64,000 bases of DNA from Hexactinellida sp. DTS-2022 (taxonomy: Eukaryota; Porifera; Hexactinellida), in the NCBI GenBank assembly GCA_028753945.1, contig JAPNXP010000006.1, forward strand, positions 1,240,001 through 1,304,000, in the 5' to 3' direction. The translations under genes and the position numbers were made by a program. The notes below the pieces were generated by a model, which was given only the letters and a program-made list of their open reading frames with translations, was not told the origin of the DNA and did not search any database. This document shows positions 55,471 to 64,000 of this stretch, one piece after another; the first letter of the stretch is position 1, and each line of letters begins with the position of its first letter.

Positions 55471-56419
55471 TACATTTACAATCTCTGTCTTTCTCTGTAT
55501 TTAGTATAAATTGTTCTAGTTATAGTTTCTTATTACAAAATGGCATTGGTGTTCTTATAAATTCGAATACTTGAAGTCTGAACTGTATTCTGCAGCTGTA
55601 TTGTAATTTATTTACTGTGTGCGGTGTATATTCAACTAATGTACCAATTATGAATAAGTTGTTATTTTCTGCTGGTGAGGCTAGTTTCGGTTAATACTAA
55701 ATTGTAAATGCATAATTCTTATGAGAGAATGTAAAAAATATCTGATGTTAGAATATAATAATTTTATATTTTAAATTTCCTATCTCACATCCAGTCACAT
55801 GATTATTCCCAGAGATGTATGTTGTTATACAGTTGCTAGAGAATCCAATCATAAATCGTAACAGTAACAGGTAAGGCGAATAGATTTTGACCGTTCCCCT
55901 GATATTCGTACTAAAGAAAGTTGACTGTATCTTATACTTAAACTTAATAAACTTCAGTAAACTCTGATTATTGGAGCCCCGTTAATTGGTTTTTCCGCTT
56001 AGCTGTGTTAAAAACAACTCAACATTTCACAAGATTTATGGGAATTAATTACAGTTTGCCTGCAATATTTTGGTTTGTTATAATTACGCCCGTTATTGCG
56101 AAGGCGAGATATAGGTTAAGGAGTACAATATTTATTTCCCCTAACCCAGTGGTTTGGAGTTTGGGATCCGCTGCCCTAACCTATACTCATGCATGGATTT
56201 CGACCGTGCCTGGTCTTCGTATTAATGAGAGTCTCTTGACCCTCGTACCAAAGTGACCCAGTTAAGCGGAGTCGACTTCAATTCAAATAAACATACTATT
56301 TTATTAATTACAAACACCACACAATAGTATAGTAGGTTATAAATAATTCAGAGTATATAGTATGACTAATGGAATGTAAATAGTTCCATCATTACAGAAG
56401 AAATGGTTGGCTTATCTTA
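55471..56419. other. spacer after eIF6
   Basis: AATAAA at 55946-55951 is a possible end signal for eIF6. 55880-56275 carries pogo-like pieces (GGTTAAGGAGTACAATA, GTATTAATGAGAGTCTC). No gene. Confidence 0.45.
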
Positions 56420-57580
56420 TCAAAATATCAAAATGTTGTGACTATATCCTACAACGATGATTCTACCTTTAGAATCTATGGTTACTCCCATTGGCTTCGA
56501 AACACCCTCAAACAGTTCGTGAAGCAAATAGCCATCTTTGTCGAAAATATATATTTTCTCTTTTCCCCGATCTGATACAACTATCCTACCAGCAGCGTCG
56601 ATGCAGGATGAATAAGGGAAGATTATCTGTTCGGAAAATGAATTGGGAAAGTTAGTAGGGATGTTATTCAGGTTGCAGTCAAATTTGTATAGAAATGGGG
56701 TCTGAACCACTTGTACAAATATACCGTCTCTAGTGAGATGTAACATAGCTGGAGAATCTACCAAACCGTCTCCGAATGTATACACATTGTTATTAGTGTA
56801 GAGTTGGATTCTATGGTTCAAGTCGCAGATGAATAAATCTCCGTTCGTTTCATCGATAGCAAGACCTCGTGGATCGTTGAACTGGTATTTCCCATTTCCA
56901 CGACTTCCTATTTGACTTATATAATTCCCGTTTGAATCATAGACAAACAGACAACTATAAGTTTGCTGAATTACATAGACTATTTCGCGAAATATTGCAA
57001 TACCATCTGGATACCCCATCTTACCATTTCCAGCTTTTTCCCCAAACTTGAACAGATACCGTCCCTCGCTATCAAACACCTGAACCCTGTGGTTGCTGTG
57101 ATCCGTAACATATATATTATTTGTTCTATAATTCACTGCTACACCAAATCCGTCGTGCAATTCTCCATCTCCATTACCTGCTATACCGCCTACATTAATT
57201 GATGGACATACTTTCCCCTTGTACTCAACCAATGGCAGGCTAGATCCAATCGAACTAATCTTACCGAAATGACTAACTTTATTCAATACAGTCGTGTCAA
57301 AATCAAATACAATTCGTTTGGAAGTGAAGCTGGAGTTTAATAAATCCTGTTTCTTTTCAGTTACTCCCTTTAGAATCTCAGATGCCCTTTGATCTTTAGC
57401 AGGATTGAAATTGCATGATGTATATTGTCTCTTATATTCCTCTAGTTGTGCCAGGAGTATATTCTTTCTCTCTCTCAAACACTTAAACAGTTTATCGAAA
57501 TGAATTTCAATTTCATTTTTCACTCTCAATACTTCTTCTAAGATTTCATAGACTGCAAAATCATTAATCTGTGCAACCAT
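56420..57580 (-). CDS. NHL-repeat protein with coiled coil
   Basis: 386 residues, one exon, ATG at 57580. Residues 10-90 form a coiled coil (EILEEVLRVKNEIEIHFDKL, LLAQLEEYKRQY). Residues about 125-386 hold six NHL blades: NNIYVTDHSNHRVQVFDSEG, REIVYVIQQTYSCLFVYDSN, GDLFICDLNHRIQLYTNNN, a weak fourth, GRIVVSDRGKEKIYIFDKDG, GRIIVVGYSHNILIF. The GNGDGELHDGFGVAV start is classical for NHL repeats, closer to TRIM2/3-type propellers than the 27778 family. No RING or B-box. A TATAAAT box lies about 55 bases upstream (57632-57638, minus strand). Uninterrupted and probably functional. Confidence 0.9.
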   Translation of the reverse strand: MVAQINDFAVYEILEEVLRVKNEIEIHFDKLFKCLRERKNILLAQLEEYKRQYTSCNFNPAKDQRASEILKGVTEKKQDLLNSSFTSKRIVFDFDTTVLNKVSHFGKISSIGSSLPLVEYKGKVCPSINVGGIAGNGDGELHDGFGVAVNYRTNNIYVTDHSNHRVQVFDSEGRYLFKFGEKAGNGKMGYPDGIAIFREIVYVIQQTYSCLFVYDSNGNYISQIGSRGNGKYQFNDPRGLAIDETNGDLFICDLNHRIQLYTNNNVYTFGDGLVDSPAMLHLTRDGIFVQVVQTPFLYKFDCNLNNIPTNFPNSFSEQIIFPYSSCIDAAGRIVVSDRGKEKIYIFDKDGYLLHELFEGVSKPMGVTIDSKGRIIVVGYSHNILIF

Positions 57581-57944
57581 TGTACATATTATTCTAATTA
57601 TTTAATCAATACAAGTTCAAAAATGCTGGTATTTATATGATATGGAACTCTACGTACGTTCTATACACTGTATTGATTCGTTTAAGAAACTGTTCATATT
57701 ATATTTGTTAATTAGTTAATTAATTAAACATTAATGTCTTATTTAACCAGTAATTAATTGAACTCTTATTCAGTATATTTAGTTAAGTTTGAGGATGCTT
57801 GCTCTGGTGCTTCGCGTGTAAATATTGCTAATTAACACAACTCCATAAACATAGTATTATAATATGGGAAAATTCCAAAAATAATCAAGTTTTTTAAAAA
57901 TTTCCAAATATACTCAACAATACTCAACTAATTTGTAAATATAC

Positions 57945-58105
57945 CAAGTTTTTCCAAATATACTCAAGTTTTACCGGATTATTCCAAATATACTCAAGTT
58001 TTATTGGATTATTCCAAATATACTCAAGTTTTATTGGAGTATTCCAAATATACTCAAGTTTTATTGGAGTATTCCAAATATACTCAAGTTTTATTGGATT
58101 ATTGA
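57945..58105 (+). repeat. 30-bp tandem units
   Basis: Five units of AATATACTCAAGTTTTATTG plus GGATTATTCC, each with one or two changes. Confidence 0.9.
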
Positions 58106-58422
58106 AACTAGTATGGAGATCCCCAACCACAAAAAATATTTACTAGTACAATCTGCTCGTCTGCTCTACGCGCGTCCTTACAACTTGTACTCGGGCCTAC
58201 GGCCCTCGCTTGTATTTAAAGCATCTCCTTTTCAAATTAAATGTCGTTCTTGATGAGTGGCCGCTAGCTGTCTATTTATATCCGTTCATCCTTGCTACAG
58301 GTTTCTATAAGGACAGATTAAATAATTTGGATATTTATGCAAATTTGAACAGATAATTTTCTAGATATTAAAGCTCGTCCGTGTATAATAATATACCAAC
58401 TCCAAATATAAAATTAAATATC

Positions 58423-58760
58423 ACTAAGAAACTGTACCAGTGGACCCCTAACTTTGGGATGTGGAGAAGTTATTGTATTGATTTATAATAATTTGATATC
58501 AAATAACACAATGGAATGTTAGAAATGTATGGCTAGACAGACAGTAACAAATAACTGATTAGATGACTGAACTTCCTCTCGATCAATTAGATTACTGTCT
58601 CAGTATTCTATAATGCATCTTAACATTTGACAGACACTAAATAATTCAATTATACTAATTGAATGCTAGCTGCTAATCTATACTGGAACAACCCTCGAAT
58701 TTAATTGGCTAAAGGTTTTGACACCTTTTGTGATGGAAGATGTGAATATCTTTTTAGATA
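58423..58760 (+). repeat. interspersed repeat R2, copy 4
   Basis: Best preserved copy; ACTAAGAAACTGTACCAGTG start is shared with 25876, and CAACCCTCGAATTTAATTGG with 14600-15110. Confidence 0.6.
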
Positions 58761-59286
58761 TTGAACTTGTTTGTACATACAGTATTCCCCACCCCACTGA
58801 AAAATTTTAGGTCTGTAGCTTTTACCAGTTCCTCAATCTATTCTGAACAAACACACAAACAAACAAACACAAAACATTGTGATTTAATATATAAGATAGA
58901 CTAAATATAGCCTTTCTAAACTTGAGTAGATCTGTGGATTTACTGAAAAGTTGAGTAGATTTGGAATTTATTGAAAAAACTTGAGCAGAATTGGAATTAT
59001 TCTGAAAAACTTGAGTAGAATTGGAATTATTTTGAAAAACTTGAATAGATTCGGAAAGATCTAGTTTTATATTTGAGTATCAGTAAAAAGTTGAGTATAT
59101 TTGGAAATTTTTAAAAAAGTTGAGTATATTTGGAATTTTTTTAAAAACTTGAGTATTTTTGGAATTTTCCCATTATAATATTATGTAATTCTGTATATCA
59201 GCAATTCCTAGCATTGTCCCGTAGACAGTTACCAAGATAATATCAACTATTTTATAGATGTTCAATCCGCGCTAGGGGCGTTTCAC

Positions 59287-59378
59287 GAATGATTGGTCAG
59301 CTTTCTGCGGGCTGGCCACTATGCTCCTGAGCTATCGGTAATAGGAGTCTTTAAGTTTAGTTAAACACACACGCACTT
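59287..59378 (+). pseudogene. fragment of eIF6
   Basis: 92 bases match eIF6 55329-55419 (GATTGGTCAGCTTTCTGCGG and AACACACACGCACTT) with a few indels. A duplicated piece from the 3' part of the gene 4 kb away. Not coding. Confidence 0.85.
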
Positions 59379-59498
59379 TGTAATAGCTCGATAATACGAA
59401 TAGATTAATTAACAAGTACAATAACAAAATCAATTAAATAAGCCTACTAATTTATTTACTACTCCCCGCCGGCAGGATGAAATCAAATCATTATGATC

Positions 59499-59884
59499 CA
59501 GGGTTGTTTGATTTAAATCAAGTGATTTAAATCAATGATTTAATTCATGATTTAATTCATGATTTAAATCAATGATTTTTATTAATAAAAATCATGATTT
59601 AAATCAAAAAATCGGATTTTTTTGATTTAAATCAGACTTTTTTGATTTAAATCAGATTTTTTATGTTTTTTGTTTTTTAGGCGAAAAGAAAAGAAATACA
59701 TTGATAATGAGTCAAATTACAATGATAATGAGTCATTATCAATGTAGTTAATCTATTAGCCAAATAATATACGCCAGTGTGATATAGATTGCAAAAAAAC
59801 AATTAAAATCAAAACTCTGATTTAAATCAAAAAAATCTGATTTTTTTGATTGTTTTAAAAAAATCATGATTTTTATCAACCCTG
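59499..59884. mobile_element. hAT-type MITE, second TGATTTAAATCA copy
   Basis: Same ends (CAGGGTTGTTTGATTT, ATCAACCCTG) and the same middle (AAATACATTGATAATGAGTC) as 20726-21112. No clear target duplication here. Confidence 0.75.
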
Positions 59885-60760
59885 AAAAAAATATATGATT
59901 TCAATTTAACTTCTCAAAACTTATCCCAAACTTACTTTTTGCATATACTTAATTAATTTAACTTAAACTTAGTTTTCCTTAAACTAAACTTACGAACATA
60001 TTTACTTGATCAATCTATTATCCTCCTTAAATGCAAATTATTATCCAATGAAATATCAATACACGATTCCATCACCCATGGCCTACTTAATATACGGCTA
60101 TATATGTCGCCGAGAAAGCCATAAACAAAGAGCCAGTTTCTAATTTCATTCTAGGATAAACCAATGGAACATGCGTCGGCACAGGCTGCAATTTTGGATT
60201 TTTTTATTCCACAGCACGGAGTTATATTTACTAAGAACTGGAATTTTCAGGACAGGTGTCTCATGGGTTACAGATGTGCACCTGGGGTCACGATTTTTTA
60301 TTACATTTTTTTTGACACATTTTTAAACCTGTTTAATGTTAGAAAAGGAACAATAAATGGTGCCCGAATTTTTAATTTATTTGCATTCGATAGAGAATTA
60401 AATTCTACACCTTTTCACAGAGCACGAATTTTCAAATTGGGCTATGTTTGTGCCACAATTGAGTTGCAAATTTCCTTTGTTTATTAACACTTCAGTTCTA
60501 TTAAAAGTGTTAATCGAATTCCATTGTTTCAACTTGTAAGAATTATATTGATTTAACTTGTTAAATCTTACTCTATTGTTTCAACTTGCGATAAATATAT
60601 TAATTTAACTTATAAATTCCAGCTGGTTTCTATTTAATTGTAGTATTACTATACAATGGATTAAATAAAATAAAATAATATATGGAATTTGTTGACTTTA
60701 CTCAACTCACCGTGGATAACATTGCTAAAATACATAACTAATAGTATAATTTATTATCAA
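59885..60760. other. spacer with repeat pieces
   Basis: 60077-60160 is a foldback arm of the 25083 type joined to a half palindromic MITE at 60163-60207. From 60208 the sequence is the first unit of the large repeat field (CTCATGGGTTACAGATGTGC, then 60540-60700 with TATAAATTCCAGCTGG). A 107-codon frame at 60164-60487 is made of this repeat and is unlikely to be a gene. Confidence 0.5.
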
Positions 60761-63700
60761 TACATAATGAATGAATGGCATTAAACTCAAGATGGTTTAT
60801 AATAGAAACAAACTTCAAATTAATCTGCCGTTCCTTGTGACTCGAAACAATTAACAAATGGTTCTTGACACCCTGGGCGTTGATGACTTAGCGGAAGAAA
60901 AAAAATCCAAAATTGCAGCCTGTGCCGACAGCATGTTCCTTTGGAGGCACTATCAATAAACAACCACCAAAATATAGTGCCACCAAAAGGAACATGCGTC
61001 GGCATAGGCTGCAATTTTGGATTTTTACTGTGCCGACTATACTATAGTATAGTGGCCCAGTATTGGAATCACTGCCTTTATTTTTACTGTGCCGACTATG
61101 CTATAGTATAGTGGCCCAGTATTGGAATCACTTCTTTTATTACTGTGCCGACTATACTATAGTATAGTGGCCCAGTTCTAATCTTAGTGCTTTGGTTAGT
61201 TATTATTATTTTTTATCCGTAGCCACTCCACAGAACAGAGTTTTATCAACTAAGAGCCCAAATTTTAGGATGGGTGTCTCATGGGTTACAGATGTGCACC
61301 TGGGGTTACGATTTTTGATTAACAAATTTTGGACACATCTTTGACACCTTTCAAAATTTGTCTGATCCATAACTCAAAAGATGTTTTACTAAACCCCCAA
61401 ATTTTAATTTGTATTTGGATTCACCATATAATTCTGCGTCTGATGGGAGAAGACAAATTTTTATAGTGGGTTTAATTCATGCCACAAATCGGGGTTGAAA
61501 TTTATTTGTTTACTCACACTTCAGTTTCAGTAAAACTGTGTAATCTAATTCCATTGTTTCAACTTGTTAAATCTTTCACTATTGTTTCAACTTGTAATAA
61601 TAATATTGATTTAACATATAAATTCCAGCTGGCTTCTATTTAATTCTAGTATTACTATACAATGGATAAAATAAAATAATATAATATAAGGAATTTGTTG
61701 ACTCAACTCAACCAACCGTGGATAACATTGCTAAAATAAATTACTAATAGTATAATTTATTATCAATACATAATGAATGAATGGCATTAAACTCTAGATG
61801 GTTTATGATAGAAACAAACTTCAAATTTAACTACATTTCCTTGTGACTCGGACCAATTAACAAATGGTTCTTGACACCCTGAGGCGTTGATGACTGTGCG
61901 AAAAAAAATCCAAAATTGCAGCCTGTGCCGACAGCATGTTCCTTTAGATTTGTCCTTGCCACAAATCGGGGTTTAAATTTCTTTGTTTACTCACACTTCA
62001 GTTTCAGTAAAACTGTTAAATCTATTTCCATTGTTTCAACTTGTAATAAATATATTGATTAAACTTGTTAAATCTTACACTATTGTTTAAACTTGCGATA
62101 ATCATATTGATTCCACTTGTGAAATCGAGTTGGCTTCTATTTAATAATTGAAAAACTAAGATTTTACATTCCATAACAACAACAGATTATGTGATTATAT
62201 TTACTTCTGCGTGAATATTCTGCACAATGGATACACTGACATAATTAATCGCTCTGTCTTCAACTTATAGAGACTGTTCCAATTAGATTATTGGGGTTAT
62301 CGAGTGTGCGGAATAGAAATTTGATAGCCAAATTAATTAATTTATTATTTATGGCAAAATAATTTAAATTAATTATTGTAAGTTGACATTGAAATTGGTG
62401 TTATATTAAAATAATATTAATAAATATTTATACTAATTAATTAAATATCATAAATCTCAGAGATCATAGAAGATAGAAACAAACTTTCAATATATCAATT
62501 GGCCCTTATGGCACGTGCCACCTATACAAGTGGATCTTGACACCTTGAGGTGATGATGACATCGTCAAAAAAATGTGTTTTTACAATTTTGTGAATTATA
62601 TATATCGAATGGGTTGGTTGGTGTTGGGTGATCACCCAACACGCATCTAAAAAATGCTGACTCATCACTTATTATATTCTACTGAAACTTGAATATCTTT
62701 GAAATGAAGTGAGCTAAAACGAAACTTCCAACTCATTAAGAGTCGTTGCCTTTTGAAACACCTTTCTGAAATAATTTAACACCTTCATAGTGATGATGAC
62801 ATGGCGGAAAAAATCCAAAATTGCATCTGTACCGACAGCATGTTCCTTTGGAGGCACTATCAATAAAACAACCACCAAAATATAGTGCCACCAAAGGAAC
62901 ATGCATCGGCACAGCTGCAATTTTGGATTTTTTTTATTTTTTCTCCGTAGCAGGTGCCCTGGCCACACCTGTATACATTGAGGGCTGAAATTTGGCATGT
63001 AGTTGCGGAGTGACCGTCTAATTTGCACCTGGGGTTACGATTTTTTATCAAATGATTTCAACACCTATTTAAACTAATTATGGCTCATAACATGAAATAA
63101 TTAATATTGAGCTTGATAAAATTTACATGTACGGATAGAGAAGTAAATTCTACACCTTTTGGCAATTCACAAATGTTCCAATTTAGCCTAGGTTTGTGCC
63201 ATAATTGGGGTGCCAATCTCCTGTGTTTCCTCACACTTCAGATTCAATAAAACTGTTAAATCTAATTCTATTGTTTCAACTTATAATAATTATATTGATT
63301 TAACTTGTTAAATCTATCACTATTGTTTCAACTTGGGATAAATATATTGATCTAACTTATAAATTCCAGCTGGCTTCTATTTAATTCTAGTATTACTATA
63401 CAATGGATTAAATAAAATAATTTAATATAAGGAATTTGTTGACTTAACTCATTCACCGTGGATAACATTGCTAAAATAAATAACTAATAATATAATTAAT
63501 TATCAATACATAATGAATGAATGGCAGTAAACTCAAGATGGTTTATGATAGAAACAAACATCAAATTTATCTACCGTTCAATTTGACTCGGACTAATTAA
63601 CAAATGGTTCTTGACACCTTGAGGCGTTGATGACTTGGCGAAAAAAAAATCCAAAATTGCAGCCTGTGCCGACAGCATGTTCCTTTGGAGGCACTATCAA

Positions 63701-64000
63701 TAAACCACCAACAAGATATAGTGCCACCAAAGGAACATGCGACGGCACAGCTGCAATTTTGGATTTTACTGTGCCGACTATACTATAGTATAGTGGCCCA
63801 GTTCTAATCTTACTGCCTTGGTTATTAATATTATTGGTCCGTATCGTCTCCACAGAACAGAGTTATAATTTCTAAGAACTAAAATTTTCAGGATATGTGT
63901 CTCATGGGTTACAGATGTGCACCTGGGGTCACGATTTTGTATTACATTTTTTTGGACACATTTTTTCACCTGTTTAATATTGAAACAGGAACAATAAATA
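60761..64000. repeat. field of large repeats with palindromic MITEs
   Basis: Blocks recur in the same order: AATGAATGAATGGC with TTCTTGACACC and a GCCGACAGCAT palindrome, then a piece with GGGTTACAGATGTGCACCTG, then ATTCTATTGTTTCAACTTG and AATTCCAGCTGGCTTCTATT. Unit starts are near 60262, 61287, 63026 and 63915 for the CACCTGGGG word, so spacing is irregular and units are partly deleted. Palindromes at 60898, 62808 and 63641, half copy at 61901. The unit continues beyond the window. No gene. Confidence 0.7.
61024..61185 (+). repeat. 58-bp tandem units with an inner palindrome
   Basis: Three units of TACTGTGCCGACTAT, CTATACTATAGTATAG and GGCCCAGT; a single further unit at 63767-63802. Confidence 0.9.

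Larger units (their letters stand above)
57857..59180. mobile_element. terminal-repeat element, copy 2, with 8-bp duplication
   Basis: Element 57865-59172 between perfect octamers TTATAATA (57857-57864, 59173-59180). Ends TGGGAAAATTCCAAAAATA and TATTTTTGGAATTTTCCCA-like (GGAATTTTCCCA). Subterminal 30-bp units (AATATACTCAAGTTTTATTG) repeat five times at 57945-58105; related inverse units lie at 58900-59160. CGTCTGCTCTACGCGCGT at 58150 matches copy 1. R2 sits at 58423-58760 and a retroposon-like tail at 58845. No open frame of note. Confidence 0.8.

Noticed and set aside
57924-58130. 68-codon minus frame with a repeated IKLEYIWN peptide
   Set aside because: 30-bp tandem units read in frame; noncoding terminal repeats of a transposon.
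60164-60487. 107-codon frame in the right-hand repeat field
   Set aside because: It begins in a half MITE and runs through a unit that recurs with stops at 61.2 and 63.9 kb.

Overview
This looks like nuclear DNA from an animal. It has spliced genes (a 4-exon LENG8-type gene, AATAAA signals, GT-AG introns), an eIF6 gene, dynein heavy chain exons, NHL-repeat paralogues with upstream TATA boxes, NACHT/LRR remains and a very high load of DNA transposons. The mixture (expanded NHL genes, NLR pieces, KDZ-, Transib- and IS630-type transposons, AT-rich spacers) would fit an early-branching invertebrate such as a sponge. That is an inference; no single gene here proves the lineage.

Layout. 1-5 kb: two copies of an NHL-repeat gene on the minus strand, one leaving the window and one frameshifted. 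5.6-14.4 kb: a broken Gypsy retrotransposon with nested insertions: a foldback element with a 9-bp target duplication, carrying a hAT-type element (itself carrying a CAGTC...GACTG MITE), with an IS630/Tc1-type transposon at the exact dyad centre of the foldback. 14.6-22 kb: MITEs, an LRR relic, an NHL pseudogene and a J-domain exon relic. 22-24.5 kb: two minus-strand genes (unknown; NHL). 24.9-26.2 kb: first copy of a terminal-repeat element with an 8-bp duplication. 27-30.5 kb: dynein heavy chain relic with an intact NHL gene between its exons. 30.6-32.2 and 39.4-40.7 kb: inverted pair of NLR relics. 34.5-38.9 kb: a nearly complete DNA transposon bounded by GGGCCCGTATTCACTAAG repeats, with inward-facing 22-bp palindromic arrays, a gene fusing an NRF1-like DNA-binding region, a ULP1/C48 protease and a PHD-like finger, and a convergent KDZ-type transposase gene. 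41.5-42.6 kb: Transib/RAG1-type transposase pseudogene. 43.5-52.8 kb: LENG8-like gene; intron 2 holds a decayed DUF4371/hAT element. 54.7 kb: eIF6. 56.4 kb: another intact NHL gene. 57.9-59.2 kb: second copy of the terminal-repeat element. 59.3-64 kb: an eIF6 fragment, a hAT MITE and a field of tandemly related repeats with 120-bp palindromes.

Likely functional host genes are eIF6 (ribosome biogenesis), LENG8 (SAC3-domain mRNA-processing factor), the NHL genes at 27.8 and 56.4 kb, probably the NHL-like gene at 23.7 kb, and possibly the unknown gene at 22.0 kb. Most other coding signal is transposon or pseudogene. The best candidate for an undescribed system is the 34.5-38.9 kb element, because its NRF1-like protein is an obvious candidate to bind its own palindromic end arrays.
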